A DNA stretch of 64,000 nucleotides from Thermus igniterrae ATCC 700962 (GCF_000376265.1 NZ_AQWU01000069.1:1-64000); one strand, 5' to 3'. Shown: positions 25,187 through 33,657, counted from the first letter of the stretch. Program-made: numbers and translations. The notes: generated by a model not told the origin, from the letters alone.

Positions 25187-25845
25187 GCCTGAGCCCTCAG
25201 GAGCTGGAGGAACTGGCCCGGTTGGGGGTGGCCACCGTGTACGAGGCTGGGGGGCGGGAGGGGCTTCTGGACCTGCCCCTAAAGCGGCTGGTGCCCGCTA
25301 GCCGGGTGGCAGGGCCCGCCCTGCCCGTGGGCTGTGTCCAGGGGGACAACCTTACCGTCCATGCGGCCATGGCCGCGGTACGCCCTGGGGAGGTTCTGGT
25401 CTTTACCATGCCGGAACCGGAACCCGTGGCTTTGGTGGGGGAGCTCCTCGCCATCCAGGCCAAGGCGCAGGGGGCGGCTGCCCTCCTGGTGGATGGGGCA
25501 GTGCGGGACGCGGAGGAGCTGGCGGCCTTGGGCCTGCCGGTATGGGCCCGATGGGTGAGCCCTCGAGGGGCCAGGAGGGAGGTTTTGGGCCAGATTGGGG
25601 CGCCGGTGCGGGTGGGAGGCGTGGAAATCCGCTTGGGAGATATCCTCGTCCTGGACGGCGACGGAGCGGTGGTGGTGCGCCGGGAAAGGGCCCGGGAGGT
25701 GTTGGCGGCGGCCCGGGCCCGGGCCGCCCGGGAGGCGGCCCTGCGGGAGCGTTTCGCCCAGGGGGAGCTCTCCGTGGACGTCTATGGCCTGAGGCCCAAG
25801 GTGGCGGAGGCCCTGGCCGAGGCGGCAAGGCGTCGGGAGGGATAG
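25183..25845 (+). CDS. RraA-fold aldolase, 4-carboxy-4-hydroxy-2-oxoadipate aldolase-like
   Basis: A 220-residue protein of the RraA/class II pyruvate aldolase family. Seen: the active-site segment AALLVDGAVRDAEELAALGL with Arg108-Asp109 and acidic residues at 111-112, and a C-terminal helical extension as in HMG/CHA aldolases. Such enzymes (LigK, GalC, ProA) split 4-carboxy-4-hydroxy-2-oxoadipate into pyruvate and oxaloacetate with a divalent metal. Plain RraA ribonuclease inhibitors are shorter (about 160) and lack this context. Coupled by ATGA to the PIG-L gene. Confidence 0.8.
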   Translation: MSLSPQELEELARLGVATVYEAGGREGLLDLPLKRLVPASRVAGPALPVGCVQGDNLTVHAAMAAVRPGEVLVFTMPEPEPVALVGELLAIQAKAQGAAALLVDGAVRDAEELAALGLPVWARWVSPRGARREVLGQIGAPVRVGGVEIRLGDILVLDGDGAVVVRRERAREVLAAARARAAREAALRERFAQGELSVDVYGLRPKVAEALAEAARRREG

Positions 25846-25846
25846 G

Positions 25847-26620
25847 ATGGCCCTTCGTGTGGCCGTGTTGGGCCTTGGCGAGGCGGGGTCGGAGATTGCC
25901 CGGGACCTCTTGCGGGCAGGGGCCGTGGTGGTCGGGTATGACCCCGATGGGGAGAAGGACGTCCCCGGGGTGGTACGGGCCTGGGGGGAGGCCGAAGCCG
26001 CCAAGGGGGCGGACGTGGTCCTCAGCGTCAACTGGGCCCGGGTGGCCCTGGAGGTGGCCCAGCGGGTGGCCCCGGTCTTGGGACCGGGGCGGGTCTACGC
26101 CGACCTCAACACCGCAGGCCCGGGGCTCAAGCGGCGCCTGGCGGAGCTGTTGGCTCCCACGGGGGCCCTTTTCGCCGATGTGGCCCTCATGAGCCCGGTG
26201 CCGGGCAAGGGCATCCGCACCCCTTCCCTGGCTGCGGGTCCCGGGGCCTGGGCCTACGCCGAGGCCCTGGGTCCCTTGGGCGCCCAGGTGGAGGTGGTGG
26301 GGTCCGAGGCAGGGGGGGCAGCGGTGAGGAAGCTCCTCCGGAGCGTTTTTTTCAAGGGGATGGCCGCGGCGGTGATGGAGGCCCTGGCCGCGGCCAGGGC
26401 CTTGGGCCTCGAGGACGAACTCAAGGCCAACATCGCCAAAACCCTGGCCGAGGCAGATGCTTCCTTGGTGGAGCGCTTGGTGGCGGGCACCCTACGCCAC
26501 GCCCAGCGGCGGCGGGAGGAGATGTTGGCGGCCGCCGAGCTCTTGGAAGCCATCGGAGTGGAGCCCCTCCTGACCCGGGCCACGGCGGCCCACCTGGCCC
26601 GGCTTGCGGAAAAGGGCTAG
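25847..26620 (+). CDS. NAD(P)-binding oxidoreductase, 6-phosphogluconate dehydrogenase-like (DUF1932 type)
   Basis: A 257-residue protein with an N-terminal Rossmann domain (VAVLGLGEAGSEIARDL) and the beta-hydroxyacid dehydrogenase-like segment FADVALMSPVPGKG, followed by a helical C-terminal domain (GGAAVRKLLRSVFFKGMAAA) of the DUF1932 kind. The family reduces or oxidises short hydroxy-acids. One base separates it from the aldolase gene. Which intermediate it handles is unknown; it is the last gene of the operon. Confidence 0.8.
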   Translation: MALRVAVLGLGEAGSEIARDLLRAGAVVVGYDPDGEKDVPGVVRAWGEAEAAKGADVVLSVNWARVALEVAQRVAPVLGPGRVYADLNTAGPGLKRRLAELLAPTGALFADVALMSPVPGKGIRTPSLAAGPGAWAYAEALGPLGAQVEVVGSEAGGAAVRKLLRSVFFKGMAAAVMEALAAARALGLEDELKANIAKTLAEADASLVERLVAGTLRHAQRRREEMLAAAELLEAIGVEPLLTRATAAHLARLAEKG

Positions 26621-26645
26621 GGGAGCCTCCCCTTGCCACGGACCC

Positions 26646-26681
26646 CCACCTCCGGTTAGGCTTTGGCTTAACCGGAGGTGG
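26646..26681 (+). promoter_or_regulatory. 13-bp hairpin that sequesters the ribosome binding site of the TAXI gene
   Basis: CCACCTCCGGTTA (26646-26658) and TAACCGGAGGTGG (26669-26681) are a perfect inverted repeat with a 10-base loop. The 3' arm contains GGAGGTGG, the only ribosome binding site for the GTG at 26685, and the 5' arm supplies the matching anti-sequence. There is no T-run, so it is not a standard terminator. It could be a translational switch, an mRNA stabiliser for the upstream operon, or both. Confidence 0.7.
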
Positions 26682-26684
26682 AAC

Positions 26685-27668
26685 GTGAGTCGCCTTCTTG
26701 GCCTTTGCCTTTTCCTGGCTCTGGGCTTGGCCCAGAAGCCCCAAGTGCTTATCGGCACGGGAGGTGTGGGTGGGGTCTACTTCTACTACGGCACGGCGGT
26801 GGCCGAAATCCTGAACAAAAGTGGGGCGGTTCAGGCCCAGGCCATGCAGTCGGGGGGGTCCATAGAGAACCTCCTCCTCCTTCGCGACCGGACCGACCCC
26901 GCCCGGGGTGTCTACTACTGCGGGACGGCCCTTCCCGATGCCGTGCTCATGGCCCATCAGGGGGAGGAGCGCTTCCAGGGCAAGCCCGCTCCCGTGCGCA
27001 TCCTCTTCACCATGTACCCCAACTACTTCCACGTGGTCACCACGGAGGAGAGCGGCATCCGGGTGCTCCAGGACCTCAGGGGCAAGCGGGTCTCCACCGA
27101 GGTGGCCGGGGGCATCATTGAGTACGAGGCCCGGACCCTCATGGCCGCTGCCATACCGGGCTTTGACCCCCGGGTGCACTTCGCCAAGTGGGAGCGGCTC
27201 AGGGTGGCAGAAAGCGCCCAGATGCTCTCGGAGGGCAACCTGGACGCCTTCTTCTGGTCCGGGGGGTTGCCCACGGGGAGCATCCTGGAGCTGGCGGGAA
27301 GCCTGGCCCGCAAGGGCAAACGCCTATTCCTGGTCCCCCTGCCTCCCCAGAGCACCCCGGTGCAGGTGCTGCAACGCCGCTTCCCAGGGGTGGTGGACAC
27401 CGGGGTCATCCCCAAGGGGGTCTACAACACCCGCTACGATACGCCCACCCTCACCTTCTGGAACGTGTTCGTCTGCCCGGCCAGCCTCCCCGAGGAGGTG
27501 GCCTACGCCATGGTAAAGGCGGTGTTTGAGAACGTGGCCACCCTGCACGCGGCGGTGGCCCCCGCCAGGGATACCACCCTGGAGAACGCCGTGCGCTCCC
27601 GGGGAGGTAAGGTGCCCTACCACGAGGGGGCGGTGCGCTACTTCCGGGAGCGGGGCGTCTGGCGTTAG
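26685..27668 (+). CDS. TRAP transporter solute receptor, TAXI family
   Basis: Exported binding protein of 327 residues: signal peptide MSRLLGLCLFLALGLAQ with cleavage near residue 17, mature start KPQVLIGTGGVGGVYFYYG, the typical beginning of TAXI-type receptors, then SGGSIENLLLL and SLPEEVAYAMVKAVFENVA. The GTG start (26685) has GGAGGTGG four bases upstream; the longer frame would run through the hairpin and add no signal peptide. No TAXI-type fused permease (4TM-12TM) is adjacent, so its membrane partner must be elsewhere. Ligands of the family include glutamate and other dicarboxylates. Confidence 0.87.
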   Translation: MSRLLGLCLFLALGLAQKPQVLIGTGGVGGVYFYYGTAVAEILNKSGAVQAQAMQSGGSIENLLLLRDRTDPARGVYYCGTALPDAVLMAHQGEERFQGKPAPVRILFTMYPNYFHVVTTEESGIRVLQDLRGKRVSTEVAGGIIEYEARTLMAAAIPGFDPRVHFAKWERLRVAESAQMLSEGNLDAFFWSGGLPTGSILELAGSLARKGKRLFLVPLPPQSTPVQVLQRRFPGVVDTGVIPKGVYNTRYDTPTLTFWNVFVCPASLPEEVAYAMVKAVFENVATLHAAVAPARDTTLENAVRSRGGKVPYHEGAVRYFRERGVWR

Positions 27669-27673
27669 CCCTT

Positions 27674-28426
27674 CTAGAAGGCCCTCACCTCCACCCCTGC
27701 CTCCTCCAGGGCCCGCCGCACCGCCCGGGCCACCTGGGGGGCGTTGGGGTTGTCCCCGTGGATGCAGAGAGTTTCCGCCCTCACCGCCACCTCGCCCCCA
27801 TCCAGGGCCTCCACCCTGCCCTCCAGGACCATGCGCAAGGCCCTGCGCGCCGCCTCCTCGGGGTCGCTGATCCAGCTGCCCTCCAGGTGGCGGGGGGCCA
27901 GCTGGCCGTTTCCCAGGTAGGCCCGCTCGGGGAAGGCCTCCCGCACCACCCTGAGGCCCGCCTTTTGCGCCTCCTCCTCGTAGACGGTTCCCGGAAGCAC
28001 CACCAGGGGCACCTCCGGGTCAAAGGTCCGCACCGCCTCGGCGATGGCCCGGGCCGTCTCCCGGTGGCGGCAGGCCTTGAGGTAGAGGGCCCCGTGGGGC
28101 TTCACGTGGTGCAGGGGGAGGCCCTCGGCCCTCAAGAAGGCGTGGAGGGCCCCTATTTGGTAGAGGACATCCGCGTAAACCTCCTCGGGGGAGAGGGCCA
28201 TTTCCCGGCGCCCGAAGCCCACTAGGTCGGGGAAACCCGGGTGGGCCCCCACGGCCACCCCGTGGGCCTTGGCCAGGCGGACGGCCTCCCGCATGCGGCC
28301 GGGGCTTCCCCCGTGGAAGCCGCAGGCCAGGTTCACCGAGGTCACCAGGGGGAAGACCTCCCGGTCGTGGCCGTAGGTGAAGGCCCCGTAGGACTCGCCG
28401 GCATCCGCGTTCAGGTCAACGGTCAT
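27674..28426 (-). CDS. pxpA: 5-oxoprolinase subunit A (LamB/YcsF family)
   Basis: A 250-residue protein starting MTVDLNADAGESYGAFTYGH, the signature of PxpA. Also seen: SVNLACGFHGGSP, VAVGAHPGFPDLVGFGRR and HVKPHGALYL, all highly conserved in the family. PxpA normally acts with PxpB and PxpC to open 5-oxoproline using ATP; neither partner is in this window. ATG 28426 follows GAGGAGG; an upstream frame extension has no support. Last gene of a ten-gene operon with ABC and TRAP transporters. Confidence 0.92.
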   Translation of the reverse strand: MTVDLNADAGESYGAFTYGHDREVFPLVTSVNLACGFHGGSPGRMREAVRLAKAHGVAVGAHPGFPDLVGFGRREMALSPEEVYADVLYQIGALHAFLRAEGLPLHHVKPHGALYLKACRHRETARAIAEAVRTFDPEVPLVVLPGTVYEEEAQKAGLRVVREAFPERAYLGNGQLAPRHLEGSWISDPEEAARRALRMVLEGRVEALDGGEVAVRAETLCIHGDNPNAPQVARAVRRALEEAGVEVRAF

Positions 28427-28442
28427 GCTTGGACCTCCTCGG

Positions 28443-29132
28443 CTATAGCCTAAGGCAGGCTTCCTGGCCTCCCCAAAGGAGGCGTAGCTCCCCTTCGGCC
28501 TCGGCCACAAAGCCCTTCTCGGTCCGCCTCAAGGGGACATCGTGCCCGGGAAAGAGGCGCTCAAAGGCCATGAGGCGCTTCCGGCTTGTCAGGGCGGAGG
28601 CGGGGTCCAGGCAGGGAGGGGCTGGAGGGCCTTCCAGGTCAAAGCGGCTCTTCACGGCATCGCTCACCAGCACCCCCACCCCCTCCACCAGGAGGCCCAG
28701 GAGGCCCGGGGTGTGCCCCGGCAGGTGGAGGAGGAAGAGGCCCGGGAGGAGCCTGCCCTCTTGGGCCAGATGGAGGCGGTGCTCCTTTAGGAGGGGAAGG
28801 AGGGTGTACAGGCAGGCGGGGTCCCGCAAGGGGTTCTTTTGCACCGCCTCCGCGTGGGCTAGCTCAGCGGGGTGGATCACCACCTCCGCCCAGGGGAAGA
28901 GGTCCAGGTTGGCGGCATGGTCAAAGTGGAGGTGGCTCACCACCACCAGCGCCACCTCCTCAGGGGAAACCCCCAGGGCCTTAAGGCGTGCGTAGAGGCC
29001 CTCCCGCTCCCCAAAGCCCAGGGTGTCGTAGAGAAGGGTACGCTCGCCCCGGACCAGGTAGGCGGCGGAAAGCCCCAGGTACCCCCGGTGGCTCCGGGCG
29101 GGGAAGCCGGTGTGGAGGGGGAGGACCTCCAT
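28443..29132 (-). CDS. Metallo-beta-lactamase-fold hydrolase (lactonase-like)
   Basis: A 229-residue cytoplasmic protein with the full binuclear zinc signature: HLHFDH (about 67-72), LPGHTPG, Asp in LVSDAV, and a terminal LFPGHD. Arrangement and length resemble AHL-lactonase-type and related quorum-quenching or lactone hydrolases. The start directly abuts the DctM stop (TGAATG). In this operon it may hydrolyse a lactone or cyclic intermediate; substrate is not readable. Confidence 0.88.
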   Translation of the reverse strand: MEVLPLHTGFPARSHRGYLGLSAAYLVRGERTLLYDTLGFGEREGLYARLKALGVSPEEVALVVVSHLHFDHAANLDLFPWAEVVIHPAELAHAEAVQKNPLRDPACLYTLLPLLKEHRLHLAQEGRLLPGLFLLHLPGHTPGLLGLLVEGVGVLVSDAVKSRFDLEGPPAPPCLDPASALTSRKRLMAFERLFPGHDVPLRRTEKGFVAEAEGELRLLWGGQEACLRL

Positions 29133-30434
29133 TCATCCTCCCGTCATGGTGCGGGGGAGCCAGGTGGCCAGGCCTGGGAAGGCTACCAGGAGGGCCACCA
29201 TGAGGAGGAGGACCCCCATGAAGGGCAGGGCGTAGCGGGCGATGCGGAAGAGGTCCTCCCCGGTGAGGGACTGGATCACGAAAAGGTTGAAGCCCACTGG
29301 GGGCGTGATCTGGGCCAGCTCCACCATGATCACCAGGTAGATGCCAAACCACAGGGGGTCCACCCCGATGGCCTTGACCACCGGCAGGATGACGCTGATG
29401 GTGAGGACCACGATGGAGATGCCGTCCAGGAACCAGCCCAGGACGATGTAGACCAGGCTGAGGAAGAAGATGAGGGCCAGGGGGGTGATGCCCGCCTCCA
29501 CCGCCCAGCCCGCCAAGGCCCGAGGGATGCCGGTGAAGCCCATGGCCAGGGTGAGGACCCCGGCTCCCGCCAGGATGAGGCCAATCATGCTGGTGGTGCG
29601 CACCGCCCCCAGGAGGCTCTGCCACAGAAGCTCCCGGGAAAGCTCCCGGTTCAGGGCCGAAAGGAGAAGGGCCCCCGCCACCCCGATGGCCGCGGCCTCC
29701 GTGGGGGTGGCCACCCCCAGGTAGATGGAGCCCAACACCAGGACGATGAGGAAGAGAACGGGGAAGACCCCCAGAAGCCCCCTGAGGGCCTTGCCCAGGG
29801 GAATGGGGGGTTCCTGGGGTAGGCTCTGGCGGCGGAGGAAGGCCAGGAGGACCACCAGGGCCATGAAGAGGAGGGCCAGAAGGAGGCCCGGCACCACCCC
29901 GGCCATGAAGAGCCGGGCCACGGAGACCTCGGCCATCACCCCGTAGACGATCATGACGATGCTGGGGGGGATGAGGAAGCCCAGGGTGCCTGCCCCGGCC
30001 AGGGAGCCCAGGGCCAGGGGGCGCGGGTAGCCCCGGCGCAGAAGCTCGGGCAGGGTGAAGCGGCCCACGGTGGCCGTGGTGGCCGCGGAGGAGCCGATGA
30101 CCGCGGCGAAGAGGGCGCTGGCCACCACGTTCACGTGGAGAAGTCCCCCGGGCAGGCGGGCGAGAAGGGGGGAGAGGCCGGCGAAAAGCCCCTGGGCCAG
30201 CCGGGAGCGGTAGAGAATCTCCCCCATCCACACAAAGAGGGGCAGGGCGGCCAGGCTCCAGCCCGAGGTGCTGGTCCAAAGCGCGGTGGCTAGGTTGGGC
30301 CCCGGGGGGGCGGAGGTGAAGAGGGTAAGCCCCACGAGGCCCACCAGCATGAGGGCTAGGCCCACGTAGACCCCTAGGCCCAGGAGGAGGAAAAGCAGGA
30401 GGACGAGAAAAAGCCCCACCTCCAGGAGGCTCAC
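29133..30434 (-). CDS. TRAP transporter large permease (DctM)
   Basis: A 433-residue inner-membrane protein with about 12 hydrophobic segments, the normal DctM size. Seen: GSSAATTATVGRFTLPELLR, the conserved segment GFLIPPSIVMIVYGVMAEVS, and AQITPPVGFNLFVIQSLTG near the C-terminus; all three are family hallmarks. It uses the sodium gradient to import the ligand delivered by the DctP protein. Overlaps dctQ by four bases. Confidence 0.95.
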   Translation of the reverse strand: MSLLEVGLFLVLLLFLLLGLGVYVGLALMLVGLVGLTLFTSAPPGPNLATALWTSTSGWSLAALPLFVWMGEILYRSRLAQGLFAGLSPLLARLPGGLLHVNVVASALFAAVIGSSAATTATVGRFTLPELLRRGYPRPLALGSLAGAGTLGFLIPPSIVMIVYGVMAEVSVARLFMAGVVPGLLLALLFMALVVLLAFLRRQSLPQEPPIPLGKALRGLLGVFPVLFLIVLVLGSIYLGVATPTEAAAIGVAGALLLSALNRELSRELLWQSLLGAVRTTSMIGLILAGAGVLTLAMGFTGIPRALAGWAVEAGITPLALIFFLSLVYIVLGWFLDGISIVVLTISVILPVVKAIGVDPLWFGIYLVIMVELAQITPPVGFNLFVIQSLTGEDLFRIARYALPFMGVLLLMVALLVAFPGLATWLPRTMTGG

Positions 30435-30916
30435 CTTTCCACCCCCTTCAGGGCCTTCAGCCAGGCCTCGAGGAGGGCCAGGGCGAAAAAGGAAAGCCCC
30501 AGGGCCAAAAAGCCCTGAGGGAGCCAGAGGGGTAGGGCGAGAAGCCCCGGGGCCAGGTCCCCGTAGCGGTAGCTTTCCCCCACCTTGAGCCAGGCCTGGA
30601 GGGTGGCGTAGAGGGCCCCCAAAAACCCCAGCCCCAGGGCCAGCCCCTCCACCCAGGGCCTGGACCTGGGGGAAAGCCGCTCCAGAAGAAGCCCCACGCG
30701 GATGTGTCCCCCGGCCCGCAGGGTGGGGGCGAGGCCGAGGAAGATGAGTCCAGCAGTGGCAAAGCCCGCCATCTCCAGGGCGGAGGGCACCACAAAGCCC
30801 AGGTAGCGCCCCAGGACCTGGGCCAGGATGACCAGGAGGATGAAGAGGCCCATGAGGGCCGCCAGGCCCTCCGCCAGGCGGAAGAGGCCCTCGAGGACCC
30901 GCCCGAGGAGGCTCAT
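30431..30916 (-). CDS. TRAP transporter small permease (DctQ)
   Basis: A 161-residue membrane protein with four hydrophobic segments (ALMGLFILLVILAQVLGRYL; MAGFATAGLIFLGLAPTL; GLALGLGFLGALYATLQ; FLALGLSFFALALLEAWL), as expected for DctQ. Contains the conserved QVLGRY and LRAGGHIRV. Lies between dctP and dctM with four-base overlaps on both sides. Confidence 0.93.
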   Translation of the reverse strand: MSLLGRVLEGLFRLAEGLAALMGLFILLVILAQVLGRYLGFVVPSALEMAGFATAGLIFLGLAPTLRAGGHIRVGLLLERLSPRSRPWVEGLALGLGFLGALYATLQAWLKVGESYRYGDLAPGLLALPLWLPQGFLALGLSFFALALLEAWLKALKGVER

Positions 30917-31872
30917 CGGCCCAGGTACTTCCGGTAGACCAGGGCCCCCGTGGCCCCCACCTTCCGCTGCCAGTCCAGGATCATGGTGTCCCCGGCCTTC
31001 TTAAGGTCCGCCATGAGCTGGGGCGTGGGCTTGACCACCTGCATGCCCCGCTGGGCCAGGGTCTGGAGGGCCACTTCCTCCCGCTCCTGGCTGAGCCGCC
31101 ACCCCCGCTCCTCGGCCCGGCGCGCCGCCCTGAGGAGGGCCTCCCGGTCCTGGGCGGAGAGGCTTTCAAAGGCCCTGCGGCCGATCACCACCATGTTCTT
31201 GGGGATCCAGGCCTTGAGGTCGTGGAAGTAGCGGCTAAAGTCCCAGGCCTGGGTGTCCACCCCGGTGACGGGGGAGGTGATCATGGCCTCCACGATGCCC
31301 GTGGCGAAGGCCTGGGGGATGTCCGCGGCCTCCACCTGGACCGGGGCCATGCCCAACAGTTCCGCCAGGCGGGCGGTGGCGGGGTTGTAGGCGCGGAAGC
31401 GCATGCCCCGCAGGTCTTGGGCGCTGGCCACGGGCTTTTTGGTGTAAAGCCCCTGGGGCGGCCAGGGCACCGCGTAGAGGAAGACCACCCCCCGGCTTGC
31501 CAGCCACTTTTCCACCTCGGGCCGCTGGGCCTGGTAGAGCCTACGGGCCTCCTCGTAGCTGGTGGCCACAAAGGGGATGGAGTCCAGCTCAAAGAGGGGA
31601 TTCTCGTTGGCTAGGAGGGACATGAGCACCTCCCCCAGCTGCACCTGGCCGTTGCGCACCGCGGGCAGGATCTGGGGGTGGGGGAAGAGGGAGCCCCCGG
31701 GGTGGACGGTGATCTTCAGCCGGCCCCCCGTGGCTTCCTCCACCTCCTTCACGAACTGCAGGATGTTCTGGGTGTGGAAGTTGGCCGGAGGGTAGGGGGT
31801 GGCCATGTTCCAGGCTTGCGCCTGGGCTACGGCCAGGAGAAATGCTGCCAAAGCCGTCCCGAGCTTGTGCAT
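30913..31872 (-). CDS. TRAP transporter substrate-binding protein (DctP)
   Basis: Exported binding protein of 319 residues. ATG 31872 (MHKLGTALAAFLLAVAQAQA) has GGAGGTGAG upstream and gives a clean signal peptide; the earlier in-frame start lacks one. Mature part WNMATPYPPANFHTQNILQF, then LRGMRFRAYNPATARLAELL with the conserved Arg that ligates the carboxylate of the substrate in DctP proteins, and MITSPVTG. The ligand is therefore probably a carboxylic acid. It begins 25 bases after the ABC binding-protein gene, with no promoter seen between. Confidence 0.92.
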   Translation of the reverse strand: MHKLGTALAAFLLAVAQAQAWNMATPYPPANFHTQNILQFVKEVEEATGGRLKITVHPGGSLFPHPQILPAVRNGQVQLGEVLMSLLANENPLFELDSIPFVATSYEEARRLYQAQRPEVEKWLASRGVVFLYAVPWPPQGLYTKKPVASAQDLRGMRFRAYNPATARLAELLGMAPVQVEAADIPQAFATGIVEAMITSPVTGVDTQAWDFSRYFHDLKAWIPKNMVVIGRRAFESLSAQDREALLRAARRAEERGWRLSQEREEVALQTLAQRGMQVVKPTPQLMADLKKAGDTMILDWQRKVGATGALVYRKYLGR

Positions 31873-31897
31873 ATTTATCTCACCTCCTCGCATTATT

Positions 31898-32887
31898 TTA
31901 CTGTCCGGGCACCCGGTTCACAAACTCGTTGGTGTAGGTGCGCTTGAGGTCAATGGGCGCCCGGGCCACGTTGGGGTCAAAGGCGGAGAGGACCGCCAGG
32001 GGGCGCAAGGGGGCGGTATCGCTGAAGCGCCCCGTGGGGGAGAAGGCCTCCAGAGAGTTTTTGAGGACCTTGAGGTACAGGGCCCGGTCCCCCAGGAAGT
32101 ACTCCTCGGGGAGCACGGCGGCGATCTCCTCGGGGGTCTTGCCCTGCATCCAGCGGAGGCCCCGCACCATGGCGTTCACCAGGCGCTGGGCGGTGTCGGG
32201 GTTTCGCTCCAGCCAGGCCCGGGTGGTGTAGAGGACGGCCGCCGGGTATTCCCCGCCCAGGACCTCCCGCGTCCCCTTGGTGGAGCGGGTGTCGGCCAGG
32301 ACCTTGATGAGCCCCCGTTCTTCCAGAAGGGTGATGGCGGGCTCCACGTTGGAAAGGGCGTCCACCTGTTTGTTCTGCACCGCCGCCACCGCCTGCGCCC
32401 CCACGGAGACCCCGATGACGGAGACATCCGTGGGCTTGAGGCCGTTTTTCACCAGGAGGTAGTTCAGGAAGAAGTGGGTGGAGCTTCCCGGGGCGGTCAC
32501 CCCCACCCTGCGCCCCTTGAGGTCGGCCACCGTCTTCACCTGGTCCGCCAGGTCCGCCCGCACCCCCAGGACGATGGCCGGGTAGCGCCCCACCTGCACG
32601 AAGGCCACGATGTCCCGCCCCTGGGCCTGCATCTGGATGGTGTGGTCGTAGAAGCCCATGACCACCTCCACGCTGCCCCCGATGAGGGCCTGGAGGGCCC
32701 GGGCCCCTGCCCCCAGGTCCTGGATGACCACGTCCAGGCCCTCCTCCTTGAAGTAGCCCAGGCGTTCCACCACGGTGAGGGGCAGGTAGACCACCGCGGT
32801 CTTGCCCCCCACCCCCAGGACAACCCGTTTCTGGGCCAAGCCCATGGCCAACAGCACCACCAAAAGCCAGACCAATCCGCGCTTCAT
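31898..32887 (-). CDS. ABC transporter substrate-binding protein, NMT1/SsuA type
   Basis: Exported protein of 329 residues with signal peptide MKRGLVWLLVVLLAMGLAQ. The mature part VVYLPLTVVERLGYFKEEGL and the downstream VGVTAPGSSTHFFLNYLLVK are typical of the NMT1/nitrate-sulfonate-taurine binding-protein family. Coupled to the permease by four bases. The family binds sulfonates, pyrimidine precursors, aromatic carboxylates and others; the ligand here is unknown. Confidence 0.9.
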   Translation of the reverse strand: MKRGLVWLLVVLLAMGLAQKRVVLGVGGKTAVVYLPLTVVERLGYFKEEGLDVVIQDLGAGARALQALIGGSVEVVMGFYDHTIQMQAQGRDIVAFVQVGRYPAIVLGVRADLADQVKTVADLKGRRVGVTAPGSSTHFFLNYLLVKNGLKPTDVSVIGVSVGAQAVAAVQNKQVDALSNVEPAITLLEERGLIKVLADTRSTKGTREVLGGEYPAAVLYTTRAWLERNPDTAQRLVNAMVRGLRWMQGKTPEEIAAVLPEEYFLGDRALYLKVLKNSLEAFSPTGRFSDTAPLRPLAVLSAFDPNVARAPIDLKRTYTNEFVNRVPGQ

Positions 32888-33657
32888 CCTTCACCCCCCT
32901 CTGCCCTGGGGCGCCAGGCGAGGAGCCGCCGCTCTACCCGGCCCACCAGGGCATCCAAGGCCAGCACGAAGGCCATGAGGACCACCATGCCCGCAAACAC
33001 CCCCGTGGTGTCAAACACCCCCTCGGCCTGGGCGATCACGTAGCCCAGGCCGGCGGCGCTGCCCAGGTACTCCCCCACCACGGCCCCAATCACGGCGAAA
33101 CCGATGGAGGTTCTAAGACTGGAAAATATCCAGCTGGCTGCCGAGGGCAGATAGACGTGCCGCAGGAGGTGGCTCCGTCGGGCGCCCAGAAGCCTGGCGT
33201 TTTGCAGGACCACGGGGCTCACCTCCTTCACCCCTTGGTAGGTGTTGAAGAAGGCCACGAAGAAGACCAGGGTCACCCCCAGGGCCACCTTGGAGAGGAC
33301 CCCTAGGCCGAACCAGAGGGTGAAGATGGGGGCGAGGACCACCCGGGGTATGGCGTTCAGGGCCTTGATGTAGGGGTCCAGCACCGCCGCCACGCTGGGG
33401 GCGAGGGCTAGCCATAGCCCCAGGGCCACCCCCAGGAGGGTGCCGAAGAAGAAGGCCAGGAGCATCTCCAGGGTGGTGATGTAGAGGTGGGGGTAGATCT
33501 CCCCGGTGCCGAACCAGCGGGCGATGCGCAGGGCGATGTCCGAGGGCTTGGAGAAGAAGAAGGGGTCTATGCGGCCGGTCCTCGAGGCCCACTCCCACCA
33601 GGCCAAAAACCCCAGGAGGAGGCCGAGTTGCCAGAGCCGGACCCTAAGCCCCCGCAT
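32884..33657 (-). CDS. ABC transporter permease, SsuC/TauC type
   Basis: A 257-residue permease with six hydrophobic segments. Seen: the EAA-like loop NARLLGARRSHLLRHVYLPS and the N-terminal FFSKPSDIALRI segment (typical LPSP-like start), GAVVGEYLGSAAGLGYVI near the end. Overlaps the ATPase gene by 14 bases. Confidence 0.92.
   Translation of the reverse strand: MRGLRVRLWQLGLLLGFLAWWEWASRTGRIDPFFFSKPSDIALRIARWFGTGEIYPHLYITTLEMLLAFFFGTLLGVALGLWLALAPSVAAVLDPYIKALNAIPRVVLAPIFTLWFGLGVLSKVALGVTLVFFVAFFNTYQGVKEVSPVVLQNARLLGARRSHLLRHVYLPSAASWIFSSLRTSIGFAVIGAVVGEYLGSAAGLGYVIAQAEGVFDTTGVFAGMVVLMAFVLALDALVGRVERRLLAWRPRAEGGEG

Noticed and set aside
26604-26684. Longer start for the TAXI receptor
   Set aside because: It would place charged residues before the signal peptide and translate through the 13-bp hairpin.
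27670-27681. CCTTCTAGAAGG palindrome at the convergent end of the TAXI and pxpA genes
   Set aside because: No loop and no T-run, so it is not a convincing terminator; its symmetry comes partly from two opposed stop codons.
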